From positions 1,302,001 through 1,366,000 of the forward strand of contig NC_019908.1 of assembly GCF_000325665.1 (NCBI RefSeq): DNA of 64,000 nucleotides. The letters run 5' to 3'. Origin of the DNA: Brachyspira pilosicoli P43/6/78. GTDB taxonomy: Bacteria > Spirochaetota > Brachyspiria > Brachyspirales > Brachyspiraceae. The first letter of the stretch is position 1. Every line of letters starts with the position of its first letter. Below the pieces are notes generated by a model. The model saw nothing but the letters and a program-made list of their open reading frames with translations, was not told the DNA's origin and did no database searches. The translations under genes were made by a program, and so were the position numbers. Shown in pieces: positions 1-9,198 of the stretch.

Positions 1-631
1 TCCTTGAAAGTATCTGTACAACTCTCATTACCTCGTTTTCTCTGCCTATCACTCTATCTAAAGCCTTTTCTCTAGCCATTTTAGTTAAATCACGGGCAAA
101 CTTATCTAAAGTAGGAGTTCTTGCTGTGTTATCTTCTTGAATAGTGCTAGAAGAAGATTCAGAAATATTTGATGAAGAACCAGATTTACCTCTAATTCTC
201 ATCATCTCATGTCTTAATGTTTTTAAATCTAAATTATAGCTAGTAAGTACATTATATGCTATTCCATTTTCCTCTTTTAAAATACCAAGAAGTAAATGTT
301 CTGTGCTTATGCAATTATCTCCTAATGATTTAGCCTCTTCTGCCGCTCTGCTTATTAAATGCTGAATGCGTGGTGATGGAGGTATCTTACCAAACAATTT
401 AGTGTTGCTTGTAGATTTTACCATAGAAGATTCTATATCAAATTTAATTTTTTCTATATCTATTTTTAATTTATTTAAAACATTCACAACTATTGAATCA
501 GTTTCATGAAATATTCCTAATAAAACATGCTCTGGAGTAAGCATATCATGATTTAATCTCTTAGCTTCTTCCACAGAGTGTAAGTCTAATATTCTTATAG
601 CTTTATTAGTAAGACGAAATGGATAAGACAT
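1..631 (-). CDS. clpC: ClpC-type AAA+ protease ATPase subunit, N-terminal part (runs off the window)
   Basis: Only the first 210 codons are inside the window; the gene continues beyond base 1. The ATG at 631 has an AGGA ribosome binding site about 8 nt upstream and the protein starts [15 protein letters not shown]. Two Clp_N repeats (about residues 5-70 and 80-145), with phrases such as [11 protein letters not shown] and [13 protein letters not shown], bind adaptors and substrates. A serine-rich linker follows, then the entry to the first AAA+ domain ([19 protein letters not shown]). Known role: a hexameric ATPase that unfolds substrates for ClpP in the cytoplasm. ClpC is preferred over ClpB on the N-domain sequence; the middle domain that would settle it is outside. 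It lies downstream of the ECF sigma pair on the same strand. Confidence 0.9.
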   Translation of the reverse strand, partial: MSYPFRLTNKAIRILDLHSVEEAKRLNHDMLTPEHVLLGIFHETDSIVVNVLNKLKIDIEKIKFDIESSMVKSTSNTKLFGKIPPSPRIQHLISRAAEEAKSLGDNCISTEHLLLGILKEENGIAYNVLTSYNLDLKTLRHEMMRIRGKSGSSSNISESSSSTIQEDNTARTPTLDKFARDLTKMAREKALDRVIGRENEVMRVVQILSR

Positions 632-772
632 ATTGTATTCCTATTAAATTTATATATTATATTTCTTTTTCAATATTTATCGGATATAAAAAAACTAAGC
701 TTATAAAAAAATAGAATTGCATATTACAGTAATATATACAATTCTACTATATTTAATCACTATTAGAAGAAA

Positions 773-1114
773 TTACAACCTAGATACATTAATAACAGGT
801 ACATTTCTTCTATTAGTAGAAGCTGTATTAATATTATCCAACTCACTATTTTTTATAACACTAGGGTTAGTGTATAAAAAAGATAAAATCAATGCTGCAA
901 TTATAGCCATAGATAATACAAATGAAAGTTTTCTAGAGCACATCATAGTATACATATAATCAAAAAGAGTATTTTCTTTTTTTACTATAGTACTTTCTAC
1001 CTTAGCCCTATTTAACATGCGAACCCATTCATCATCTGGCAAGTTATTTAAATTGAAATAATTCCTTTTTCTTTCAATTTTAGTTTTAAATTGCATCATT
1101 TCATGTAATTTCAT
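773..1114 (-). CDS. Small single-span membrane protein, putative anti-sigma factor
   Basis: 113 residues with one membrane segment near residues 62-82 (LSFVLSMAIIAALILSFLY), a soluble N-terminal half and a short C-terminal tail. Its ATG overlaps the stop of the upstream ECF sigma gene by 4 nt (ATGA), so the two are translationally coupled. That arrangement and topology are typical of anti-sigma factors, which hold the sigma at the membrane. No zinc anti-sigma motif (H-x3-C-x2-C) is visible, so the function is inferred from position only. Confidence 0.6.
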   Translation of the reverse strand: MKLHEMMQFKTKIERKRNYFNLNNLPDDEWVRMLNRAKVESTIVKKENTLFDYMYTMMCSRKLSFVLSMAIIAALILSFLYTNPSVIKNSELDNINTASTNRRNVPVINVSRL

Positions 1115-1680
1115 AAAAGAGTCCTTTCTTTTTCTAACAAAGTTTTCATTTTTTTGAGAGCATAAGAATAATTACTCTTAGCAGAATCACTAGATATATT
1201 TAAAATATCAGCTATCTCTTTATAAGAATAATTTTCATAATATCTCAAAATAAATACATCTCTTTGTTTTCCTTTCAATTTGCTAGAAGCTGTGTATATT
1301 TTCTCTTGCAAATACACTCTCTCATATTCTTTTTCGGTATTATATCTCTTATCGTCCACAACCTCTAATTTTTCAAGATAAGGAGATTCACGTCTATAAG
1401 CCTTAGAATACATATTAATAGCAGTATTGCTAATAATTCTGTATAACCAACCTTTAAAATAGTTTCTCTCTTCATATCTTCCTATAGCTTTATATACACG
1501 GATTAAAACATCTTGAGTTAAATCCATAGCATCTTCATAGTTATGCATAAAGCGATAAGATATATTAAAGATATAATTTTTATACCTAGTAAGTAAAATA
1601 TCCAAAGCTTCATTATCCCCATTCTTGTGGGCTTCTATTAATTCATAATCTTTTAATAATTCTTTTTCTTTTGTCATCAT
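1111..1680 (-). CDS. ECF-subfamily RNA polymerase sigma factor
   Basis: 189 residues with the two sigma-70 domains of an ECF factor. Region 2 spans about residues 20-90 (YRFMHNYEDAMDLTQDVLIRVY, then GWLYRIISNTAINMY) and contacts the -10 element. Region 4 spans about 125-185 (QRDVFILRYYENYSYKEIADIL, with a helix-turn-helix) and contacts the -35. Length is normal for RpoE/SigW-like factors. A GGAG lies about 11 nt before the first of two ATGs. The next gene overlaps the stop by 4 nt and is probably its regulator. The stimulus and target promoters cannot be read from the sequence. Confidence 0.9.
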   Translation of the reverse strand: MMTKEKELLKDYELIEAHKNGDNEALDILLTRYKNYIFNISYRFMHNYEDAMDLTQDVLIRVYKAIGRYEERNYFKGWLYRIISNTAINMYSKAYRRESPYLEKLEVVDDKRYNTEKEYERVYLQEKIYTASSKLKGKQRDVFILRYYENYSYKEIADILNISSDSAKSNYSYALKKMKTLLEKERTLL

Positions 1681-1740
1681 TATTTGCCAACTCCATTACT
1701 GTTTACATATATAAAACAGACTTTAAACATTTAAGTAAAA

Positions 1741-3526
1741 TCAAGCCATATAAGTTTTATCTTCTTTTAAACCAATATTAGTTTTTTTAACAAAATCTTT
1801 ATCGCTTGAAATTACTACCTCCCTCTCTTCAAATGCTTTCTCTATATCTTTTTTAGTTAGAGTTAAAGCATTACCCTTTATACCATCTAAATTAAAAAGT
1901 ATATTAACCATAGCAGTTTCAACTATACTTTTTAATGACCTTGCTCCCATATTCATAGTAGAAGCTTTATCCACTATATAATTTATAGCATCATCTGTTA
2001 ATATTAGCTTCTTTCCTATGCTTTTAAAGAAATCTACATATTTTATTATAGGTGATTCTTTAGTTTTTAGCAATATATCTTTAAGATTATCTTTAGTAAG
2101 CTCATTTAGAGTAACAATTATTGGTATTCTTCCTATAAACTCTGGTATCATACCATATTTCTCTACATCTTTCACATCAACCTGACTAAGTATTTTATTC
2201 TTTTGAAGTTTATTTAAAACCGCATTAGAACCAAAACCCAAACTGCTCTCACCTTTAAGACGCATCTTTATAATATCTTCAAGCCCCACAAAAGCACCGC
2301 CGAAAATAAATAAAATATTCTTAGTGTTCATAACAATGCCGTCACTAGAATGCATCATTCTTCTGTCGCCAAACTCAGGCACTCTAATATCCTCTCCATT
2401 CATCATAGAAAGCAAAGCCTCCTGAACAGCCTTGTCCGAAGGGTTGCCTGTGGTAGATTGATGTGCATCAGCTTTTGCTATCTTATCTACCTCATCTAAA
2501 AATACTATACCATGCTGAGCTTTATCTAAATCGCCATTAGCCTTCTTATAAAGATTATACAAAACAACCTCAACATCATCTCCAACATAACCAGTTTCAG
2601 TAAGCGTAGTAACATCTGCACGTGCAAATGGAAGACCTAAAATATCTGCTAATGTTTTTACTAAATATGTTTTACCAACACCAGTAGGTCCTATCATAAG
2701 AATATTTGACCTAAATGGTATATCTTTATTTCCATTTATTCTTAAACAATGTAAATAAGCATGAACTGATAATGCCTTTTTAGCATCATCTTGACCTATT
2801 ACTGTTTTGTTAAGCTCGGAAACTATCTCTTTTGGTGTTAATATTCTTGGATCTTTTATAATCTTCTTTTTAGATTTTGTATCTATATAATTTTCTTTGT
2901 TTGTAATATCTAATATTAAATCATAGCTTTCTTTTTCTAAAAAAGCAAAAACTATCTTTGAATTAACAAATGTAATTAAAGTATTAGATACCTCTAAAAG
3001 ACCAATACTTGAATAAGGCTCATGAGATAAAACAAGTATGCCGCTTGACATTAATCTGCTTTTACTATCGAAATAATGATACTTGTTAATATAAATATCT
3101 GCATCCATTGTGATGAGTTCTAATATTCTTCTTACAGATATGGCAGACATAGAATCCCCATAAATCGTATAAGTAATTAAACAATATAAAATAAATCTTT
3201 CATCATCATTTAATTCAAACTCATTTATAAATCTTTCTATATTAAAATTATATTGTTTAAATGTATGTATCTTTTTTAAATCTTTTTTTATAGAATCTAT
3301 TAATATAGCTATCTCATCATTATTGTTATTTACAGTTTTTTCATCATTAATAATTGTTTCATCATCATAACCTAATACTCTATTGATATTATTAGAAAGT
3401 CTTCTTGTCATATCATTTCTATCAGATATTAAGTTTAATGTATATACAATTTTACTTACGCTTTCAAAATAATCTCTAAAAGCCTCTTCTCTATTTTTAT
3501 ATTCCTTATTATTTTTTTTGTCTCAT
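1741..3526 (-). CDS. clpX: ClpX-like AAA+ unfoldase subunit with a non-zinc N-terminal domain (one-base frameshift near the start)
   Basis: The AAA+ core is plainly ClpX. It has Walker A GPTGVGKT, the pore loop GYVGDD, Walker B IVFLDEVDK, an LGF tripeptide (SSLGFGSN) where ClpX carries its ClpP-binding loop, the arginine-finger region PEFIGRIP and sensor 2 GARSLKS. The first 180 or so residues replace the usual Cys4 zinc-binding domain and contain no CxxC pairs. From the ATG at 3411 the frame is intact for 556 residues. The frame stays open upstream for 37 more protein-like codons, with no ATG, GTG or TTG and no good ribosome site at 3411. A strong site (AGGAG, 3531-3535) and ATG at 3526 lie upstream but run into TAA after an A8 tract (3512-3519). 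Removing one A joins the frames to 594 residues. rimO ends 31 nt before that ATG. Confidence 0.85.
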
Positions 3527-3535
3527 TAATCTCCT
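3527..3535 (-). promoter_or_regulatory. Ribosome binding site for the upstream start of the clpX-like gene
   Basis: On the minus strand AGGAG followed by ATTA stands directly before the ATG at 3526. It is far better than anything before the internal ATG at 3411. It is the main evidence that translation starts at 3526 and that the A8 tract interrupts the true frame. Confidence 0.65.
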
Positions 3536-3557
3536 CTCATTATACAACAAAAAAACC

Positions 3558-4880
3558 TTATTCCAAATTACCAACTAAATCATACTCTGTATTATGCACT
3601 ATTTTTACCTTTACTATATCGCCAATATTGATATTATCAACATTCTTTTTATCAAAGTAAACCTCAACAAATCCATCAACTTCAGGAGCATCATATTTAC
3701 TTCTGCCTATAAACTTATCTTCCTCTTTCTTCTCTATAAGTACATCAATGCTTTTTCCTATAAACCTAGAAAGTCTCTCTTCAGATACCTCAAGAGCAAT
3801 TCTCATAAGTTTATCTCTAAGCATTAATTTTTTATTTTTACTAATCTTCTTTTTGTTAATAAGCAAAGCATCAGTATTTTCTTCTTCAGAATATGTAAAA
3901 ACTCCAACCCTATCAAGCTTCATCTTTTTTACAAAACTAACCAACTTCTTAAAGCTCTCAACAGTCTCTCCAGGAAAACCTACAATTAAAGAAGTTCTTA
4001 TAACCGCATTTTCATCATAGCTTCTAATATAATTTATCATATCCTTGTAAAAAGAATATCCCCTGTTTCCTCTGTTCATATCTTTTAATATATCCTTATC
4101 TATATGCTGCAAAGGTATATCAAAATAAGGGACAACTTTTTCTGTTTTAAACATAGCATCTATTATACTTTTATTTAAAACAACAGGATTTTGATAAAGA
4201 ACTCTAATCCATTCTATGCCGTCAATAACAGAAAGCTCTTTTAATAAATCAGGCAATGCTAATTTTTTATATATATCATAACCATAATAGGTAGTTTCAT
4301 GGGCTATTAAATTTATTTCTTTAGCACCATTTTTTGCATATTCTCTAGCCTCTTTAACTATGTCTTCTATTTTTCTGCTTCTATGTTTTCCCCTTATTGA
4401 AGGTATAGCACAAAAACTGCAATTAGCATGACAGCCGTCACTTATTCTTATGTATGCACTATAATTTGTAGAAGTATTTATTCTATCAACATACTCTTTG
4501 TATGTAGTATTCTCTTCAGCATCATGAAAACCGTCTTTCTCTACAGCAGTTAAAATCTTTTCTAAATCATGTATACCAATAGCAGAGTCAACTTCCTGAA
4601 ACATCTCCATAAAATTTTCTTTATATCTCTCACTCATACAGCCAGATACTATAAGCCTCTTACATTTGCCGTATTTTTTATAAAGAGAATGGTCAAATAT
4701 AGCATCTATTGACTCTTTCTTAGAATCTTCTATAAAAGCACAAGTATTAATAACTATAACATCTGCATCCTCTGCTTTATCAACTATCTTGTATCCATTT
4801 TTATTTAATATAGCAAGTATATGCTCGCCATCAACCGTATTCTTCTCGCAGCCTAAACTATGTAAATATATGTTTTGCAA
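3558..4880 (-). CDS. rimO: Ribosomal protein S12 methylthiotransferase RimO
   Basis: 440 residues, the usual length. The N-terminal UPF0004 domain has its three cluster cysteines (C11 in SLGCEKN, C47 in NTCAFI, C81 in SGCMSE). The radical-SAM motif CHANCSFC gives C150, C154 and C157. The C-terminal 65 residues look like a TRAM domain. RimO uses two [4Fe-4S] clusters to add a methylthio group to an aspartate of S12. The SLGCEKN and SGCMSERY sequences and the compact TRAM fit RimO better than MiaB. It sits between rodZ and the clpX-like gene in a same-strand run. Confidence 0.93.
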   Translation of the reverse strand: MQNIYLHSLGCEKNTVDGEHILAILNKNGYKIVDKAEDADVIVINTCAFIEDSKKESIDAIFDHSLYKKYGKCKRLIVSGCMSERYKENFMEMFQEVDSAIGIHDLEKILTAVEKDGFHDAEENTTYKEYVDRINTSTNYSAYIRISDGCHANCSFCAIPSIRGKHRSRKIEDIVKEAREYAKNGAKEINLIAHETTYYGYDIYKKLALPDLLKELSVIDGIEWIRVLYQNPVVLNKSIIDAMFKTEKVVPYFDIPLQHIDKDILKDMNRGNRGYSFYKDMINYIRSYDENAVIRTSLIVGFPGETVESFKKLVSFVKKMKLDRVGVFTYSEEENTDALLINKKKISKNKKLMLRDKLMRIALEVSEERLSRFIGKSIDVLIEKKEEDKFIGRSKYDAPEVDGFVEVYFDKKNVDNINIGDIVKVKIVHNTEYDLVGNLE

Positions 4881-4942
4881 ATCACAATATCCTTATTTTT
4901 ATTTTTTTTCTAAAAACTATTTTTTTAATTTATTTTTAATAA

Positions 4943-6301
4943 TTATTTAGTATCAGTCATAATCAAATTGTATCTAGTAGAATCATTTAAATTCTTAGTC
5001 CACTTAATAGTTTTATTAACAGTCTCTCCAAGAGCTCCAACATCAACTATCTTTCCATTAACCTTAACTACAACCTCGCCCGCATTACCTATAGTAAGCA
5101 TCATCACGTCTCTAGCCTCTAAATATAATGTTTTACCGCTTAAAAGATTTGTAGTAGCCGGTCCGCCAGAATCAATAAAATATCTTAAATAAACAAAATG
5201 CTTAGCAGTTATCTCTATTCTAATATTTGATTTCTCAGTATCTTGTTCTATATAAGTTTCCCCATCTATCACAGGCAATTTTACATCTGATGCTACAACC
5301 ATATTATTAGTAATATTATTTTCATTTAAATAATTAGTATTTTCTTCATTGTTGTAAACAGAATTAATCATCTGATTCTCTTCAAGTTTTTCCATCTCCA
5401 CAGTAGCCAAATTATCATAAACTTCTATTATACTTATCTTAAAATCATTAATTCCGTTTCCATTCAAATCCAATATTATAGGATTGCTCTTAGAAAAAGA
5501 TAAATCCTGACCATTAATATTCATTCTAATAACATTGCCTATACTATTAAATTTAATTGTAGCAGATATTCCAAGCGGCTTGAAATATATAATATCTCCA
5601 GTTTTTACATTCTGCCTAGCATTATTATCAACAATGTTTCTTGCTATCTCAACTTCTCTTTTATTATTATTCTTATTTGAAGAGAATATAGCTTTTATAT
5701 TATTTATATTAAAAAATATAACAGCAAAAATAACCAACACAGCTAATATCATTATAATAGGTACAAAAGAATTAGCTTTGCTTTTTTTATTTCTAAGCTT
5801 ATTTAAATCTCTTTTTGTAATATATAATAATTCTGCCTCAGCACTATTTGGAGTATATGTTTTGCTATTTACTGAAATACTGCTGTTAGTTTTTAAAGTC
5901 TCTTCTTTTTTAGTTTCTTCTTTAGAATCTTCATTATTATCAGAAACAGTACTTTCTTTTATTTCTTCTTTTTTAGTTTCTGATTTTTTAGCTTCTTTAT
6001 TTTCTTCTTTCTTTTTAGGATTTATTTTAAACTTTCTAGACTTTGATATATCTTCTTCGAATTTATTTCCATTTCTTTGCAAATTATAACGCTCTATCAT
6101 AGCATCAGAATCTAATGAAAGCTTATCACTTAAATTTTTAATAAACCCTTTAACATATATCTCACCAGGCAACAAATCAAACTGTTCATCTTCTAGAGCC
6201 TTTATAAATTTAGATACAATATATGTGCTTGACGCTAACTCTTCTATGGTAAGACCTTTTTTTTCTCTGGCATTTTTTAATATTTGTCCTATGGTTTCCA
6301 T
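4943..6301 (-). CDS. rodZ: RodZ-like helix-turn-helix membrane protein
   Basis: 452 residues. An N-terminal helix-turn-helix of the RodZ type (residues 1-70: IGQILKNAREKKGLTIEELA, then GEIYVKGFIKNLSDKL) is followed by a charged Lys/Glu linker (about 95-160). One membrane span (about 180-200, VPIIMILAVLVIFAVIFF) comes next, then a periplasmic part ending in a domain resembling DUF4115 (about 370-445). RodZ links MreB to the elongation machinery and so sets cell shape. It lies just downstream of the lolA-like gene and upstream of rimO. The region between the span and the last domain is longer than in E. coli RodZ. Confidence 0.85.
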   Translation of the reverse strand: METIGQILKNAREKKGLTIEELASSTYIVSKFIKALEDEQFDLLPGEIYVKGFIKNLSDKLSLDSDAMIERYNLQRNGNKFEEDISKSRKFKINPKKKEENKEAKKSETKKEEIKESTVSDNNEDSKEETKKEETLKTNSSISVNSKTYTPNSAEAELLYITKRDLNKLRNKKSKANSFVPIIMILAVLVIFAVIFFNINNIKAIFSSNKNNNKREVEIARNIVDNNARQNVKTGDIIYFKPLGISATIKFNSIGNVIRMNINGQDLSFSKSNPIILDLNGNGINDFKISIIEVYDNLATVEMEKLEENQMINSVYNNEENTNYLNENNITNNMVVASDVKLPVIDGETYIEQDTEKSNIRIEITAKHFVYLRYFIDSGGPATTNLLSGKTLYLEARDVMMLTIGNAGEVVVKVNGKIVDVGALGETVNKTIKWTKNLNDSTRYNLIMTDTK

Positions 6302-6325
6302 ATAATTTAAAATCCTTTAAAGTTT

Positions 6326-7046
6326 TTAATTGCCTGATATTAAACCATCTTTTAAAACCTGCATCTCTTCAGGTATAACAGGTACAAATGTCTTATTATC
6401 ATATTGAACATTATATCTAATAGACTTAAATAAATATTCTACAGGAACATTCGTCGTAGATATTCCAAGTATTCTAATAATCATACCATCTTCAGCAATC
6501 CATAAATGTATTGTAGGAAAACCAGTTCTATCAACACTCGCTTGTTTAGGAGTAAGAAGCATATGATAAGCTAATCTGTTATCATCACCAGTATATTGAG
6601 AACTGCTATAACCTGATATATTTAAAGCACTTCCGTCAAAACTGCTCACTGGTCTTAACGCCCTATCAGAATAAAAATCTATATTATACTTAGATATAAG
6701 TCTAGATATGCCTGCTTTTGTATAAATAGCACCAGAATCACCATAATGCAATGTTTGTTCGCTTACAACCTTTTTTCTTGGAAATATCATCCACAAAGTT
6801 TTACCGTCACAATATATAGAATCGCTATTAGTACCACCTGAATATTCTAACTTAAATATATTTGGATTTTTACTTATAAGAGTACCGGTTTTTATTTTAC
6901 TTCCATTTCTTTCTGTAAAGCTAGTTGAAAAACTATTCATAGTAGCAAATCTGTTGGACATCATGCTAATAACTTTCTCTGGAGTCATTATCTGCGAAAA
7001 CAAAGGGATTGAAAATAAAAATAAATAAAGTCAATATCTTTTTCAT
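6326..7046 (-). CDS. lolA: LolA-type outer-membrane lipoprotein carrier protein (one-base frameshift inside the signal peptide)
   Basis: The mature part reads as a LolA/LolA-like periplasmic carrier, with an early NRFATMNSFSTSFTERNG, a central YCDGKTLWMIFPRKK and a hydrophobic-pocket fold pattern. LolA ferries lipoproteins from the inner to the outer membrane. In the frame of the mature protein the first possible start is a TTG at 7003 that leaves no export signal. An ATG at 7046 begins MKKILTLFIF in another frame. Dropping one base from the A5 run at 7017-7021 (T5 on the coding strand) gives a classical signal peptide (MKKILTLFILFSIPLFSQ) joined to the mature sequence, 239 residues in all. 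It heads the lolA-rodZ-rimO-clpX-like run. Confidence 0.75.
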
Positions 7047-7244
7047 AATTTTCTACTTTTTTCCTAAAAATAAAATAATAGTGATTATACCTATAATATA
7101 ACAAAAAACCATAAAAAACAAGCATTAATAATGTTATTTTTAATTATTATATTTACATAGTGATATATTTTTTAATTTTGAGTAATGTAAAGTTTATGTC
7201 ATAAAATGTTGATATTTTGTAAAAAATTTGTTATATTTAAAAAT

Positions 7245-7673
7245 ATGATTAGGAAATTTGTTAGTAGTTTATTTCTTATAGTGATTATTTCTCTTGAATT
7301 ATTTGGATATAACTCTATATTATTAGATGACTTACCAGAAAATTCCAAAATTTTTATAGAAAATAATTTTAATAACACTAGTATAAAAACCATAAATAAA
7401 ATAAATAATCGTTTTTATGTATTATTAGAAGATAATTGTTCACTAATATTTAATGATGCAGGAACATGGTGTGAAGTAGATGGTAAAGATAAGCCTATAC
7501 CCACTGATTTTATACCAGAAAATGTAATGTATACTGTTAATAGAACTAATCCAAATACAAATATATTAAAAATAGTAAAAAAATGGAATACTTATATTAT
7601 AACATTAGATACTCATATTAATATATTTGTAGATTCTTCAGGCATGCTTGTAGGACAAAAGATTCCAGATTAA
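7245..7673 (+). CDS. Secreted PepSY-like protein, first of a tandem pair
   Basis: I place the start at 7245 (MIRKFVSSLFLIVIISLELFG, a signal peptide) rather than at an upstream ATG at 7206 that would add 13 residues ahead of the signal. The mature part holds two short PepSY-like repeats, each with an aromatic KWN or NRFY core and a closing DSSGMLVGQK. It matches its neighbour at 7688 in layout and in the ends of both repeats, so the two arose by duplication. PepSY-like periplasmic proteins have no firm biochemical role. No clear ribosome binding site is visible, and it is divergent from lolA. Confidence 0.72.
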   Translation: MIRKFVSSLFLIVIISLELFGYNSILLDDLPENSKIFIENNFNNTSIKTINKINNRFYVLLEDNCSLIFNDAGTWCEVDGKDKPIPTDFIPENVMYTVNRTNPNTNILKIVKKWNTYIITLDTHINIFVDSSGMLVGQKIPD

Positions 7674-7687
7674 TAAAAAGGATAGTA

Positions 7688-8107
7688 ATGAAAAAAGTAT
7701 TTATATTATTAATTATATTCAGCTCAGTCCTTGCTGCAGATGACTGGAAAGTTGATCCTAATGAGCTTCCGCAAAGTGCTATAGATTTTATAAATAAGTT
7801 CTTTCCAAATAATAGAATTATATTAGCTGAAAGAGATAGAAAAAAATATGAAATAGTACTTGAAAATGGCGTGGAGTTAGAGTTTTTTATTAATGGTGAA
7901 TTAAAAGAAGTAGAAGGCAATTATGTAGCAGTACCGCCAGAAATATTGCCAAAAACAGTTGCAAATACAGTATCTGTAACATTCCCAAATACTACTATAA
8001 CAAAAATAAAAAAGAAATGGAATCTATATGAAGTAAAACTTAATAATTCTATGGCTCTTTATATAGATGTTAATGGACAGCTTTTAGGACAAAAATTTGA
8101 TGATTAA
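7688..8107 (+). CDS. Secreted PepSY-like protein, second of a tandem pair
   Basis: 139 residues with a signal peptide (MKKVFILLIIFSSVLAADDW, cleavage after SVLA). Two PepSY-like repeats follow: residues 25-75 (LPQSAIDFINKFFPNN, IVLENGVELEF) and 80-139 (LPKTVANTVSVTFPNT, KKWNLYEVKL, DVNGQLLGQKFD). It follows the first copy after 14 nt with an AAAAGGA ribosome site, so the two are probably one transcript. The export signal and the duplication are visible; the job is unknown. Confidence 0.78.
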   Translation: MKKVFILLIIFSSVLAADDWKVDPNELPQSAIDFINKFFPNNRIILAERDRKKYEIVLENGVELEFFINGELKEVEGNYVAVPPEILPKTVANTVSVTFPNTTITKIKKKWNLYEVKLNNSMALYIDVNGQLLGQKFDD

Positions 8108-8133
8108 TATGCAATTTTATCTTTATTGCTTAC

Positions 8134-8162
8134 TTGACAATTTAAAATTATTCTATTATATT
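8134..8162 (+). promoter_or_regulatory. Sigma-70-type promoter upstream of the TPR gene at 8214
   Basis: TTGACA at 8134-8139, a 17-nt spacer and TATATT at 8157-8162. It is well placed for the gene at 8214. Confidence 0.6.
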
Positions 8163-8213
8163 ATATTTTATAGAATAGTATATATCTTTATACTGGAGGG
8201 CTTTTTTTGATTT

Positions 8214-9194
8214 ATGGCTGATGAACTATTTTCGAGAAAAGAAACAGTAAAAGATATTTTTTTAATTGTAGAAGAAAAATTAAAAAAAGGTCTATTCCAA
8301 GACTCTATGGAAGATTTGGATAAAATTATGTCTATGGACTTTGAATATCCGAATCTATATGAAAATATATCCTGTGTGAAGTTTTGGATTAATAGAGCAG
8401 ACAAAATAGAAAGTTTTAAAGGAGATTATTTAGAATACTGCAAGTTTTTAGATTTGTCTTATAAAAAATTTGAGGAGTTTATTAAGACTAAATCATATAA
8501 TAAAACTTTGATAACAATAAAGGCTATTCATTACTTCATATACAATAACATTATAACAACTATAATGCAGAAAAATGTAGAAGAGATTAGAGGTAAAGAT
8601 GAGCTGCATTTATTAGCTAATGCTTTTATAGAGCTTGGAGACTACTCAAGAGCATTAAAAGCATATGAATATTTAAATGTAATAGAGCCTTATAATGGTA
8701 ATACGCTTTCAAATATAGCACAAATTAACCATATATTGGGAGATACTAAAAAAGCAAAAATGTATATTAGAGATGCTTTGTTTTATGCTCCTTTAGATAT
8801 AGAATTTGAAAGAATTACTATTGATGCAGTAAGAGAGATTAGAGATATTATTATAAGAAGGGGTATTCATAATAATAGTCAGGAAGAAATTATCTCTTGG
8901 ATGAGTGCTTACGGCGAACTTATGAATATTTTAGATATTAAAAGAGAATTAACTAAAGAAGAAGAATTTGAATTAAGAAAAAATATATCTAAACTAGAAG
9001 CAGATTATAGAAAGTTAAAATTAAGAGAAGCTACTGCTCCAAGACTTTTATCTGCATATGCTTTTTTAACAACATATTTGATAATGAGGCATACAGAAGA
9101 AGATATGGATGAAATTAAAATATGGGGCAGAAAAATGTCTGAAATAGATAAAGATTTGCTTCAATTTTATATAAAAATTTTAAATAAGGGGTAA
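8214..9194 (+). CDS. TPR-containing cytoplasmic protein
   Basis: 326 residues, no signal peptide, mostly helical. A TPR-like stretch is clear at about residues 140-200 (LANAFIELGDYSRALKAYEYLNVIEP, then ANIAQ-type and GDTKKAKMYIRDAL helices). TPR repeats make protein-binding surfaces. The GGAGGG ribosome site (8195-8200) is 13 nt before the ATG, unusually far; the frame is closed upstream by TGA at 8208. It ends 4 nt before the GreA-extension-like gene, so the two are probably cotranscribed and may act together. Confidence 0.75.
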   Translation: MADELFSRKETVKDIFLIVEEKLKKGLFQDSMEDLDKIMSMDFEYPNLYENISCVKFWINRADKIESFKGDYLEYCKFLDLSYKKFEEFIKTKSYNKTLITIKAIHYFIYNNIITTIMQKNVEEIRGKDELHLLANAFIELGDYSRALKAYEYLNVIEPYNGNTLSNIAQINHILGDTKKAKMYIRDALFYAPLDIEFERITIDAVREIRDIIIRRGIHNNSQEEIISWMSAYGELMNILDIKRELTKEEEFELRKNISKLEADYRKLKLREATAPRLLSAYAFLTTYLIMRHTEEDMDEIKIWGRKMSEIDKDLLQFYIKILNKG

Positions 9195-9198
9195 ACAG

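Noticed and set aside
717-959. An 80-codon hydrophobic frame opposite the putative anti-sigma gene
   Set aside because: It overlaps that gene in antisense and its hydrophobicity mirrors the membrane segment of the real gene.
5535-6089. A 184-codon frame opposite rodZ
   Set aside because: Antisense shadow of the low-complexity Lys/Glu region of rodZ.
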